DNA of 64,000 nucleotides from Grifola frondosa. Lineage: Eukaryota > Basidiomycota > Agaricomycetes > Polyporales > Grifolaceae. Position 1 is the stretch's first letter. Each line of letters starts with the position of its first letter. Shown piece after piece: positions 1 to 11,285 of the stretch. A program made the translations under genes and the position numbers. A model generated the notes under the pieces. That model saw only the letters and a list, made by a program, of their open reading frames with translations. It was not told the DNA's origin and did not search any database. The DNA lies in NCBI GenBank assembly GCA_001683735.1, contig LUGG01000001.1, positions 186,001 to 250,000 of the forward strand, given 5' to 3'.

Positions 1-1
1 G

Positions 2-7
2 TATAAA
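2..7 (+). promoter_or_regulatory. TATA-box-like motif upstream of the SDR gene
   Basis: TATAAA lies about 70 bp before the first ATG of the SDR reading frame, a usual distance for a basidiomycete TATA element. It is at the very edge of the window, so upstream context cannot be judged. Confidence 0.35.
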
Positions 8-71
8 GGGCGGCTCGTCGTAGTCCATAAGTTCTCATCATCGTTCTGCCTACTTTGATTCCATCGCTGAT

Positions 72-1183
72 ATGCCATCATATGCTGTCTAGGAAGCTCC
101 AGGGGCATTGGCCTGGAGTATGTCCGTCAACTGGTATGTACATTCCGTACATCGGTCGCCCCTCATACTGACACTGCGTCTTGCAGGCCTCTGATCCCAA
201 GAACGTCGTGTTTGCTGTAGTGCGAAACAAAAGTAGGGCTACACAGCTGACCGTTGTTTCTGCGGCAGCAAGCAACGTCCACGTGGTCGAAGGGGACGTA
301 GTCGACACAGCAAGCCTCAGAGTACGCATGCTTTTTAAATTGGTTTATCGAATCACCTGATGATAGAGGCCCTTTGTAGGCCGCAGCCGACGAGGTTGCC
401 AAGATCAGCGGGGGCTCGCTGGACATTCTCATCCATAACGCTGCGAAGCTCAAGACCGAAACGTTTTTCCACTCGTTCAAAGACTAGTGAGCCCATTAAT
501 TATAATTTTCGTGTCTGAGCCTCTCGAACGCCCTTGCGATTTCCTAGCGAAAGCTTAGAAGCTCTTGATGCCGATTTCATAGACTCGGTGAGTACGCTGA
601 GGAATAGCACTCGACCTCCTCTGAACGGAAAAATCAGTTCAAAGTCAACGTGCTCGGCGTCATACACACCATCGATGCGTTCCTCCCGTTGCTGCGCAAG
701 GGCGCGACGAAGAAGATCGTCGTGATTGGTTCGGCCAGCGGCAATCCCAACTGCGTGTGGAAGGCGCGTAGCAGTAACTTTGGCGCATACTCCGCAAGCA
801 ATGGGGCTTCTGCCGTCGTTGTCGCGAAGTACGCGGTCCTGCTGGAGGGAGAAGGCTTTACTGTGGTTTCCTTGAGTCCTGGATTAGTCAATTCTGGAGG
901 TGCAAGTATGCATGCCTTCTCTCTGTCCTGTTGGAACGATGCTGATCAAATCATAGACGACGGGGCAGAAGCAGGACCTCCGGTGGCGACAAGTGCAGAG
1001 CGGATAGCCGAAGTGAACCCCGGCGTGCAGTCTGGCATTGTCATGCAGACCACGGAGGGATCGGTTAGGATGCAGCTGAAGGTCATAGATGCTGTCACGC
1101 AGGACCACGCTGGAGGGATACTGTCGCATAGGGGATTGGATAAGTTAACTGGGCGGGATATAGACTTCAGCGCGTACCTGTGA
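72..1183 (+). CDS. Short-chain dehydrogenase/reductase (C-factor-like), first exon frameshifted, possible pseudogene
   Basis: Five or six exons encode a classical SDR Rossmann protein. Visible parts are the cofactor loop SSRGIGLEYVRQL (near 95-133), a core strand ending ILIHNAA, a strand with IGSAS, and the active-site segment YSASN near 789. Introns end near 186, 376, 545 and 633, and a further intron probably spans 899-955 (the sequence is also open in frame there). Two oddities: the ATG at 72 runs into TAG after six codons, and the Gly-rich loop lies in another frame, as if one base were missing near 90-92; and the normally catalytic Lys of YxxxK is Asn. The family would reduce a carbonyl with NAD(P)H. 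Substrate is unknown. Either a decaying gene or a sequencing indel plus a natural active-site change. Confidence 0.72.
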
Positions 1184-1461
1184 ATATGATCGCTTGCACA
1201 TTATATCCAAATTTGTGTTTTTTGCCCATTAATATTCCGTATGTGCATTTGAAATCTGCCTTCAGCACCATGGCAAATATTGGGAGTGTCGCTATAGGAG
1301 CTCAATCCTACTTGGTTGCCATTTTTGGCGTGAGGTGGTGACAAGTGGACCCCGAACAGCAATTCGAAACTGGCTTGCTCTGGATCCCCCAGACACTTCT
1401 CTCTTCTGCTACTTAGTCTGATTGTGCTCGGTGCTCATGACGGTTTTGCGCGACGGCGGGA

Positions 1462-2915
1462 ATGCGCACGGTTAAGCTCGTAGTCATCGGGGCATCCGGC
1501 GTGGGCAAGACCAGTCTGCGCAACCAGGTGCGTCCGAGCGCCCTGTGATCACGGCCAGCTCCCCATTATTGGCCCAGTACATCTCAGGACGCTTCACGAC
1601 TGGATATCGTGCGACCATTGGTGCGGACTTTATCACGAAAACTTTGCCACATTACAGTCTCCCGGACGAGTCTGTGACCTTGCAGATATGGGTGAGTGAG
1701 CATGCGCGCTGTGTTGTAGAGAGTGACACGAGTTGGAGGATCTTGAGCAGTACAGTCATGATTAAGGTGGAAGGGCAACTCGGATGGATGGCACCATGCA
1801 CAGGACAGCATTGAGATACCTCATTCCAGTGACCCGCGAGTTGTCCGCAGGCACTGTAGGTCCATCCGGGTCAGTATAAACTGCTCGCGTCATTCGCTAT
1901 TATCTAGATTTTCGTGTTATTTATGTGCTCGACTAACTCATTTTTGACAGGATACCGCAGGGCAAGAGCGATTCTCTAGCCTCTCATCTGCATTCTTTCG
2001 GGGGGCAGACGCCGCACTACTGATGTTCGACGTGAACCAGCCAGATACACTTACTGCGCTTCAGAAATGGTGGACCGAGTTCCGTGAGAAAGCCCCTGTC
2101 CCAGACGACGAAATCGAAAGCTTCTGCTGTGTCGTTGTTGGCAACAAGATAGACATCGCGGAGGCAAACGGGGAAGACAACGCTGCAGTGACAGAGACGG
2201 ACGCGTTGCGTTTCATCGACAAGCTCGTGCCCCCATCTTCCGCTCCATCTTCGCCCTTCATAGAACTCACCCCTGTGGATGAGGACGACGTTGGTGACGG
2301 GCCCAGCAAACACGCACCTATCGACATCGGCGCTTGTCATCGCCGAAGGCGAGTCTCCGGATCGCGGTCGCGCAGTCGTTCGACCCTCTTCCGCGGAGGC
2401 ACTGTCGGCACAGCAACGACAACGCACACAATATATCACACTCCCTCTTCCTCTTTTTTCGACACTTTTGAATCTGCGCTATCTTCCCCTGCGCATACAC
2501 AGTCGTCTCTCTCTGCGCCCACATCGCGCTCGCACTCTCCATTACACTCCCCTCGTCGTGTTTCCTTTGGGTCCTCAATATCTTCTGCACCCACAATCAC
2601 TCCCAGCCTATTTATCCGTGGGCAGGCGGCGACGACTGTCGGCACCACACCCGCGTCCAATTCCCCACCGCTCCCTTCATATAATCCACCACCTCCCCCG
2701 AAAGCCATCCTAAGTTGTTTTTTACTTCTGCAAAAACGGGGCAAGGTGTTACAGACGTGTTTGAGTATATCGCTCGCCGTGTCGCGGTAAGGCAGGAGTA
2801 CGAAGAAGCCTTGGAAGCTCGCACGTTACATGTGCAGGACGCCGATCAGACGATCAGCCTCACGCAGACAAATTTAAACCGGAAGTGGATGGGAGCATCC
2901 TGTTGTGGCTCATGA
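1462..2915 (+). CDS. Rab-family small GTPase (Ypt7/Rab7-like switch I) with a long Ser/Pro-rich insertion
   Basis: Exon 1 (1462-1527) carries the P-loop GASGVGKTS, exon 2 (1578-1691) the switch I YRATIGADF, and the exon from 1951 the switch II DTAGQERF and the NKID guanine motif. The SAK motif (FFTSAKTG) and a C-terminal CCGS, a likely geranylgeranylation site, are in another frame from about 2715, so an intron must precede it; the exact splice is unresolved. Rabs normally have about 30 residues between NKxD and SAK; here about 190 codons, rich in Ser, Pro and Arg, intervene unless most is spliced out. Rab proteins cycle between GTP and GDP on membranes and direct vesicle fusion. YRATIGADF is typical of Rab7, which suggests vacuole or late endosome, but the insertion makes orthology uncertain. 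Confidence 0.8.
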
Positions 2916-3361
2916 CAATTGGCGATACTGCAGTACGTTGCTTATTGATATCTCATTGGGCCTTGTTTTATCACCTATCTACTCGGTCGAGCACGATACC
3001 ACCTATCTATCCTCCCTCTGCTGTTCGCTCCATCACGGGTTTATTCCAATTCTAGTACGTGTCTTATTGTAATCAATTGCAAGTTTAGTCTTTCAATATG
3101 GTATCTTCTGCGCTCAATTTCAGAGCGTAACAATGTACACTATCTCCAGCGCCCTCCCCATGACGAAAGATAACAGAATATAAAATACATCGTCACAGAA
3201 GATACAAGCGTCAGGTTCAAAGAGAAGAGTATCAGAATAGGGAGCTGCAGAATGGTAACATCGGTGGTACGTAGGTAAGTAATGGAAGTTGGGCCGGAGA
3301 AATACACATTTGAGGTATATCCGGAGACAGAGAATGGAGCCCGGCGAGACGACACACTGCA
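2916..3361. other. Intergenic, convergent gene ends
   Basis: About 450 bp between the Rab stop codon and the ATG4 stop codon on the opposite strand. It is AT-rich and presumably holds both 3' UTRs. I see no gene or repeat. Confidence 0.6.
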
Positions 3362-6300
3362 TCAGAAGTCGTCCGCGTCATCCGTAGGCACACCGCGCAC
3401 GCCTCCGCTTTGTGTTCGCCCGCCGTCCCTCGCCTTTGCCGTTCGCATCTGCGGCACTCGTTTGCCTGTCTTAGAGGCATCATATTGCAGGACTTCTTCG
3501 CCAGGGTATGTCGCCGGGAACGGGTACTGCACCTGTACCTGCTGCTGCGTCGAATGTGCCTTTAGTGAGGACTTTGAGCTCTTCTTTGACTTCCGATGGT
3601 GCTTCCCTGCACTCCCTCCCGTTCCCCGACTGGTTGCGGAGCTCGACGACCGTGATTCGGCCAGGGGAGGTGCAACGGGCTGCTGGGGAGTAAACTCTGC
3701 GGGATCCAACCACTCTTCGTCCTCCTCGTCATCGAAGCTGATTGAGTCCTCAACAGATGCTTCTCGACTGATGGAGTCGGGTAGGTCGAAGGAGGGCTTG
3801 CCTCCAGGCGTGAGCGGGTCGATGGGGTCTTCCTCAGTATCGACCTCGGACTTTCCGCTAATACCCTGAATGCTAGTATCTGGTGAGGCAGAATGGGAGT
3901 TCCCGTCCGAAAACTCGTCATCATCAGGCATGTCGATGTCCGGCTCGGAGATGGACTCCAAGTTCGTCTCTAGGTCAGATTGGTACGACGGGTGCTCTTC
4001 TTCTGATATTGAGAACACCATGGCCTTCTTGTGGTTTCGACACACCTGTGATGATTGCATAGATCAGTACAAGTTTCATCGGATGGCATGCGGAATCTCA
4101 CCTCGTTCATTCGTTGTCGGAAGTCGTTCCAATCGTTCTCGTCCTTACACAGGAAGCCGAGAAGCATGCTGGGGTCCAAGCCAGATAATGGCATTTTCCT
4201 GACGCGGTCGCAGTGGAACGTCTTCAACTCCGCAGCTGAATATGTCGCCACAAAATGGCGCTGCAAGGGGTCAAGGTCCATGCCGAGCCCAAGCTCGCGC
4301 GAGTCCATCTCTGGATCGTCTGGCAGCGCACTAGATGACTGCCAGCGCACATGCGACTGCTGCGACGATGACTGCGAAGTCGACGCAGACGAGGTCGACA
4401 TCTGTTGTTGCAAAGGCGAAGGGACGGCGGGAGGAGAGCGATACGAAGCGGATGACCCCACGCTGCGAACAGATACGGGCGACGTAGGTGAACGAGTGTG
4501 GTGCAGAATGCGATAATTGCGGTCTCGCTCGCGTTCCCGGCCAGGGGTATATGGAGTCTCGGGCGCCGTATGGCGGTCCCACTCCTGGAATACTAGCGGT
4601 GGAGTGTCAGTGAGGTGGGGCGGTGTCCTCAAAGGAATTGCCGGACGGGCATGATGGGGATCGAGATAGAAAAGGGTATCTGCTTGTGAGCCGACAAAAT
4701 AATAAGACGAGGACGGACGGCCGCCCGCGATACCAACAGACTGCGGGAAGGTAAATAGAGTCTGCACGAGAGAGAAGATATCAGCAAGACTTCTAGGGGG
4801 AGATGTGTGAGCGCACCTTGATAACATCGTAATAGACAGGCGTGACACCATCAAGTCCCAGACGAGCTCCCACCAGAATGAGGACGGCACGATCACCCCA
4901 ACGCGACATGCCGAAACTGCGAGGGGAGGAAACACTCGACCTCGACGCAACAAATACGTCGGACTCGTACAGCACATTATCGACTGCAAGAGCTACCCCA
5001 AGTCCCGCTTCGGGAAAAGCATGTACCAAAGTCCTGAGGGAATCGTTGTAAAGATGAGTATAGGATGGATAAATGTGAAACGCACTTAATAGCACCAGCA
5101 GCTGTGCTAGGCCCGAACCACTGGCCAACATCTTTACCAAGATCTTTGCCAACTAACGCCATCCGGTGGACGCTGAAAGGACACAGAGGCGAAGGACTAT
5201 CGAGAAACCAGGTGATGATTTGCACATATGTTGCATAATCGGCCGTGTATATGGGATATGGGGGGCGTCGCCAATCTACCATATTCAGCCATCAGCGAGG
5301 GATACGTTGAAGGTGGTAATTGCACCCACCTCGGCCAAGATGTAGATGAAGCAAGGTGTTTGCGAGTAGTGATTGTCCTGTCCTAAGCATGCAACCCCAT
5401 CCCGCATCACTCGTCCACCCTTTCTCCCCTCCCAGTGGCCAGTTCCACTTCTTGGGCTGAGGACTGCTAGGCGTACCAACATTCTCCCCTATCTCTGCCT
5501 CCAGTGCTGATAATGTGGTATCACGAATCGGTTGAAATTGAGAACGATATGTAAGCCATATCCGCGACGTGAAGTCGGAGTAAACACAGGGGGCCAATGC
5601 TTTGATGGATCCTTGTCCTTGTTGGCGGGGAACGATGAGGGAGGCTGGGATTGCGAAAGCGATGGATCCGCAGCAGTGTGGTTGTTCGGGGTGACAGGGG
5701 ATGATGAAGTAGATGAGCGAAAAGATGAGGGCGATCGTCGAGACCCTACAGAGCCACGACGATTAACGACAGTTGCATCTAAGTCTGGGGCGGGAGTGGG
5801 GGCAGGTTCATAACCAGGATGCTGGACACCGAGGAGCCATATCGGATCAGGACACTTATCAGGAGTCGCGTCGCTGTCCAGTAGGTACCGCATGGCCTTG
5901 TCGAGGTGGCCTTTGCCGTGTCTCGCAGCTGTAAGGAGAGCAGATCCTTTACCTTTGGGAGACACGGAGGCGTTGAGCTGTTGTTGAGAGAGGAGAGAGG
6001 GCAGGCTGAGGTCGTTAGTGGAAGAGCTAAATGTGTGAGAAAACCAGCCAGAGAGACGGGTAGGGATGTCTGTAAGGCGTGTGTTTGAGGAGCTGGAGGA
6101 GTAATAGTTGACCGAGGAATAGTTGTCAGAGAGAGGGCGTTCTGAACGTGTGCGTGCACGAGGAATGTTGACAGGTTCGACGATGACTGGCGTGTCGTCG
6201 GGGTCGTGGTCGCCGTTCTTGGGGATGTCGGGGCTATCTATGTCCTGCGATTGGCGACGTTTCTCGCCTCGATCTTTGAACATTGACCCTTTCTTGGAAG

Positions 6301-6506
6301 ACTTCCGGTTGTGATAAGGGGTGTCTCAGGTATTGGACTGGAACTGGAGGAGGAACTAGCGATGCTGCTGGGACTGCCAATGGACTCCACTACCGACTTG
6401 GACCTGTCTCGCGATTGTTTCTGGAGGAATTTGGGAAGTTTGGAGCCATGAGAGCGGACGTCGGCGACGATGGCGATGGGGAGCTGTAAGTGGATTTAGA
6501 AGACAT
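3362..6506 (-). CDS. atg4: Autophagy cysteine protease ATG4 (peptidase family C54)
   Basis: The spliced product carries the whole C54 signature: the catalytic Cys in [13 protein letters not shown], a helix region with PFSVHRM, the strand motif [12 protein letters not shown], and the Asp/His pair in [12 protein letters not shown]4 trims the C terminus of Atg8/LC3 to expose glycine and later removes Atg8 from lipid, so it acts in autophagosome formation in the cytosol. An N-terminal Ser-rich region (about 5600-6283) precedes the domain and a long acidic/Ser tail ends in DDADDF. Such extensions are common in basidiomycete ATG4 but long here. The ATG at 6506 needs an intron of about 79 bp before the large N-terminal exon; an internal ATG at 6283 is the alternative. 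At least six exons. Confidence 0.9.
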
Positions 6507-7062
6507 GGTGGTCGTCGTGGTGGTCGTGGTCGTCAATGGCAAGATAGATTTGGGAGCGCGTTCGCGCACAGCAGGCAGCCAGTCACGCCTTCCGACGGTT
6601 CCGCATGCATGTCCGCTTTGTCCAGTCCTCTCTCTTCGTCCACCACAGCACCAGCGCCCTCACTAACTTTCAGGCTGTGCTCAGCCTGTGCCTCTCTCCA
6701 TCCGATATTCGGAGATATGCACGACCGGAGTCTCCTAACCGTTGCATACTGGTGGTCACAATTATATCCAGTCACTCTCCATTCCATGATCACACACGTT
6801 GTGCCAGGGCCTCACTGTTGATTAAGATTCTCCGATGATTATGTGCTGGTATGCGGCGTTGCGCTTACAATGAGACCAAAACATCGGTGCAGGGAATGCG
6901 AACTGAAGGCAGGTATGAATCATGGAACACTTAATAGAAGACTTGGAAGCTGCAACGGCTAGCCATTCGTAGCGTACAGGTGAGCGAAATGAACTGCATA
7001 CCCAGTCAAATGACTGTTTCGGATCCTCCATTTCCCCCCATAACGTGGCGCAACGTGCACCG
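6507..7062. other. Intergenic: ATG4 5' region and CE15 3' region
   Basis: About 550 bp. It begins with a GTGGTCGTCGTGG-type triplet-rich stretch just upstream of the ATG4 start, likely 5' UTR. No convincing coding potential was seen. Confidence 0.5.
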
Positions 7063-8639
7063 TTACTTTCCAGGTGCATCGTTGATCCAAGGGAATGCCT
7101 CTGTGTATGGTGTATAAGGAGAAATATCCGAGTAGTTCCGTGTGATCTTCTCGTTGAAGAATATCTTGTTCATGAAATCCTGAATGTTGGTGCTTTTCCC
7201 GGTTGCTCAGCCACGCCAGGCTGAATTCAACAGAAAGACTTACTAGCCAGAGATGTCACAGTGGTCGCCTGGTCTTATGGCCACGCCGACTCTGTCACCA
7301 GCGCCGAGCCACTCATACACAGCATGAGCAGCAGGGAACGTCACAGACGCCTCGCCTTCTGGGTTGGTCTATAAGATAATGTCTCAACATAAATCGTTGG
7401 CATAGCCTGTAGTACACTTACCCAATAGTCGATTTCACCTATGTGGTATCATTGCCACATTGCCAGAGCACGAGTCAGTCATTATTTGTGAGGAATACTA
7501 AAAACAGTACCTTCATCCCATACTATAGCACGCTAGAAGGGAATGAATCAGTACGCGGTTGGCCACGAGGACGAGAAAGGTCAAGCTCACAGGAGCCACA
7601 AGCGCAGCATGTAGGTGCGCATCGAATGGTAGATTGGTCACGTTCGGAACGAACTGCCCGAGGCGTGAAGTCGACCAGTACGGTGCGTAGCCGAAGATGT
7701 TCTGAATCATCTCATTGGCACCATCTGTAGACTGTTTTTAGGACACAGCTTCACGGAGGATGATTTCGAAACATATAAGTACCCTCTTCGAAAAAGAAGC
7801 GCCAGGGCCCAATTCCTTCCAAGCCCGAGGACATCGGGATACTGAGAGCCACCTATGTCAATTGATATGGTGAGCTTGGTAAGACCACGCTACCGAAATT
7901 CTTACTTACACGTTCGTCAAAGATTCCTGCGGCAAGAGCAGCCTTCCCCCAACGACTGCACCCCGTCACACCGAAACGCTGAGGGTCTATCTCAGGCACT
8001 TTGTCAATAATCGCATCCATAATGCGGTGGTAGCCCCATGCCCACGCAGTGAGAACGCCTGCGAATCATGCACCAGTCAAAACCTATTAGACGAAGCCGC
8101 TTCACCGAGCACCCACCGATGTCTTCGCCGCTGTACAAATCCCAGAAGGCACCGCCAGGGGTGGTCGAGTCCGCCGCGACACTGTCGACATCGAACGTTG
8201 CAAGTGCGACGCCCGAGCCGAGGAACACCGTCTCGTTCACACCGCCCGTATTAATCATCACTGGCACGGGGCGGAAGCGCGTCGTACCATTCGGGAACGT
8301 GAGGGTCGCGTTGAACGTGCCCGTGCGGTTCCCGACGCTCACGCTAATGTTCAGCGTTGTCCCGTTGCGCGACGCGTGCACGCGTTCTTCTTTGCTGTGG
8401 TCCGGATAGTATCCATAGAAGTACTGCTGCACGAGCGTGAGCACCTCCTCACGGCGGCACGCCCAGTCCGCAGGAGACCTGAGTGGCGTGCCATCGAAGA
8501 ATGTCCAGGGATCTGGGAGCGTTGGGATCGAGGGGAGTCCGTCGACGGTAGGGAGAGGGTTTGGTAGCCTAGGGCAAGCGGCCGCCGAAGCGTACGCTGC
8601 ATATACCAGAGCAGAAGTAATGATGAAAACACCAACCAT
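7063..8639 (-). CDS. Secreted 4-O-methyl-glucuronoyl methylesterase, carbohydrate esterase family 15 (CE15)
   Basis: Exon 1 (8117-8639) starts with a signal peptide of about 20 residues and then CPRLPNPLPTVDGLP, the usual mature start of fungal CE15. The nucleophile Ser sits in FGVTGCSRWGKAAL (near 7960). Further conserved blocks are ANEMIQNIFGYAPYW, LPFDAHLHAALVAP, EWLGAGDRVGVAIRPGDHC with the probable catalytic His, and a C terminus ending FPWINDAPGK. These enzymes split the ester between lignin alcohols and glucuronic acid of xylan outside the cell. There are seven or eight exons with short introns. No cellulose-binding CBM1 domain is visible. The residue after GCSR is Trp rather than the common Asn. 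NxT/NxS sites suggest glycosylation. Confidence 0.92.
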
Positions 8640-9880
8640 TTTGCGAGTACAGATGAGGATGGTATTGACAAGCGATTTTATATTTGTCGGAATGGCGCAT
8701 CCTCGGCTGTATGATCCCGTCAGCAGGCCCGGAAGTCTAGCATCCAGTGAGTAAATCAGAGATGTTGAAGAAAGCGGAGACCATGTGCTGCCTCCAAAAG
8801 TAAATGTTTGCTGCTTCTCGCTCAGAAGAGATAATGTAAGAGAAGTTCATGTCTTCTACTCCCTGGATCGCCAATGCGCTGAAGAGGCAACAGGCTATAG
8901 AATTGTGTGGCAAAGGGGGTGTATGCTGGAGAGTATGCGCAAGACGATACCAAGTAGCACTAGGTAGCCGTAGGACAAGACAATAATGTCGAACAGGATA
9001 TAGCCTCGGGACATTCGTGAAAGATCTGCACCGTGACCAGAACATCAGAGCAATAGACCCCGAGCGGTGCAGAGAACTTCATGATGCTCGCTTTACAACC
9101 GCTATATTCCCGGACCGCCGCCTGCATTACGAGCCGGGAGGACCGTCGCCAAAATGTGAAGCGCATACAGCGGAGAGCAAGCCTCAAGAAATGTGACATC
9201 GAAGTCGCCTAGAGGTGAATAATCAATACGGTCAGCTGATACAGAACAGCATCTGAGGTCAAGGTGGAGAACGGGTAGCATTCTGGCACGGCCGCCATCG
9301 CTTCCAGCTGACTCGAGATGGCTGTGGTGCAAAGACGACGAATAGGAATCATTGATGGCATATGTGCATCACGAAAGTCTTCGAAGAGGGCGGGAAGCGG
9401 GGTGCCGGCGGAAGTATTTGAGCAGAAAAGGCTTCCATTCACGTTGCCAGTTCTAGCAAGAGGCAAGGAGGTTGTCATCTAATGCATTGAGGCGAGTAAC
9501 CATTGAGAAGACAAACGCGCACCAGAGTTGGTTTACAGAATCAAGATTGATGCCAAAGGAAACACGATTCATGGCATGTCTCAGACATGGAATTATTTCA
9601 GACTTTGCAGCGACGTTACTACTGTGATTCCGTCACATGCATATGTCATGAGGAACTTCAAATATCGGCATTAAGGCTCGTCTTGATGCCAGAAACTGAA
9701 AATGGAGGATGAAATGGAAGGAAACATATCAGGAGACAGTTTACAACTACTCACAGTCGACTGTGGCCAAAAGTCACGATGCATGATCGCCCTAACAGCT
9801 TTCAGGAACATCTCGATATGATCAACAAATACTTAACCTCTATATATACAGCGGCTAGGGTGAAGCGACATGAACTTGTA
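8640..9880. other. Intergenic, no gene supported
   Basis: Several overlapping minus-strand reading frames of 75-100 codons occur between about 8740 and 9480. I could not join them by plausible introns, and no family motif stands out. It may hold a decayed gene. The part next to 8640 is the CE15 promoter. Confidence 0.4.
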
Positions 9881-9884
9881 ATTT

Positions 9885-10257
9885 CAACGAAGTACACCGC
9901 CGGTCAATCGCGATGTTGTCACAACGTTTGAGAATTGATGTATTGTCACGAGTATGGGAATAACATTGTCGTAATATCATTCGCTAAATATCGTCACAAT
10001 ACTTGAGAGCCAATACCGGTGTGACATTGATGGAGCAACCTCTACCCGATATTGAGTGTTCAATGTCATCCCAACGTTGCCGCAACAGTATCGGAACAAT
10101 ATTGGAATAATATCGGAAAAATGTCCCCCAAGTTCGAAGAAATAAGAAAAAAAATAAGAAAAAAGACAAATTTTATCCTACACCAGGGCTCGAACCCATA
10201 TCGTGCAGTAGCAACTCACACAAACTTCGCAACCATAACCACTAGACTACAGATACT
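9885..10257 (-). mobile_element. tRNA-derived SINE-like retroelement with an 11-bp periodic tail region
   Basis: Read on the minus strand, the unit starts with a tRNA-like head (A-box-like TAGTCTAGTGG, B-box-like GGTTCGAGCCC), then a T-rich linker, then a region of degenerate 11-mers such as CCGATATTATT, CCAATATTGTT and CCGATACTGTT. A polymerase III promoter head followed by an unrelated body is the SINE plan. The head does not fold as a full tRNA: the acceptor ends do not pair and the D stem is poor. The 5' and 3' limits and any target duplication are not clear, so coordinates are approximate. Confidence 0.55.
10178..10250 (-). other. tRNA-like sequence (Pol III A and B boxes), not a functional tRNA
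   Basis: The minus strand contains TAGTCTAGTGG near 10239-10250 and GGGTTCGAGCCC at 10186-10197 with the spacing of a tRNA gene. Flanking bases cannot form a seven-pair acceptor stem and the D and T stems are weak. It is best read as the head of a SINE or as a tRNA fossil. Confidence 0.55.
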
Positions 10258-10489
10258 TATTACATTATGATTCATTAAATATTATACTCATTATACGCCA
10301 ACTTAATACTTCAAATGTCTCCGAAGTCTCCATGTATATACTAATGTATAATAACAGCAGCATTCTGTGTGGTTGCCTCCTTAGTAAACTCAATAATGTG
10401 TTAGACTCTGTTTCTATTAGGCTGAAGACAAATTCATTAAGAAGGAATGCATATTTACAGTGATGGTCATTGACCTTTCACGCACAGCT

Positions 10490-10660
10490 AGGACAACGGT
10501 GGCACACTGGCACAATGCTGCGGGCGCCTTGGATTCTCAATACCATTCCAATGTTGTCCCAGCATCGTGCTCGCATGGGAATGACGCCCAAAGCCCCGTG
10601 ATCCTGCGCTGACACAGTGTTGTCACGGGATGTTACTGGCATGGTAACAATACTGTCACA
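10490..10660. repeat. Degenerate 11-bp periodic repeat tract, second block
   Basis: Words such as CCAATGTTGT, CCCAGCATCGT and AACAATACTGT recur with the same flavour as the tail of the neighbouring SINE-like element, but more diverged. It may be an older copy of the same element lacking the tRNA-like head. Confidence 0.35.
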
Positions 10661-11285
10661 CTATGTTTCGCGCGGCAATTGATCGCGTTGGCCGTGTAGA
10701 CAATCTTCAGCCATAACGCCAGATTCGAAGTCCAAGCGGAGTCACAGGCGATACAGCACCCGTTGATTGATGGCCAGTCCATCCCAGAGCCCCGGAAGCA
10801 TGGCAGTTTCCTAGCTGGTCCATCATGGTAGACAGTATCCAAACTTGCAGTGTGCAGCTGATAGTTGTGATGTAGATCATGCAACCTGTAAATTCGTCAA
10901 AGAATATCACTTTCGTCTGCAGCGCGGGATCTGAGCGCTGAGCGCTGAGCGGTCAATCGTAGACCGACGTAGGATGGATGACTTGTATTGAGGCCTGAGG
11001 CCTGAGGTGTGGAACGTTGTTGACCAAAAAGTGGTACTGACTCGGATAGCAAGATTCCGAAATTATCGGAGTGCATGATCTTACCGTGTCAGCACGTGAT
11101 CGCGTCAATGAGAACGCGTTGGCGGCAGATGCGACGCGTCCAGATGGAAATCGAGTCTCCAAGGCGATGTCGCTCACAGAGGACCATCAGAAAGTGCAAA
11201 ACCTTGTTCTGACTACCAATACAACATGTTAAGTGGGTAATAGCAATATACAAATGGTGACATTCCAAGATAAACGACAACACGC
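10661..11285. other. Intergenic, no gene supported
   Basis: The stretch lies downstream of the aldehyde dehydrogenase stop. Minus-strand frames of 65-85 codons near 10633-10910 show no recognisable motif and no intron joins them. Short direct repeats GAGCGCTGAGCGCTGAGCGG and GGCCTGAGGCCTGAGG occur near 10927-11006. Confidence 0.4.

Noticed and set aside
10178..10250. Functional tRNA gene
   Set aside because: A and B boxes are present, but acceptor and D stems do not form, so it is a SINE head or fossil.
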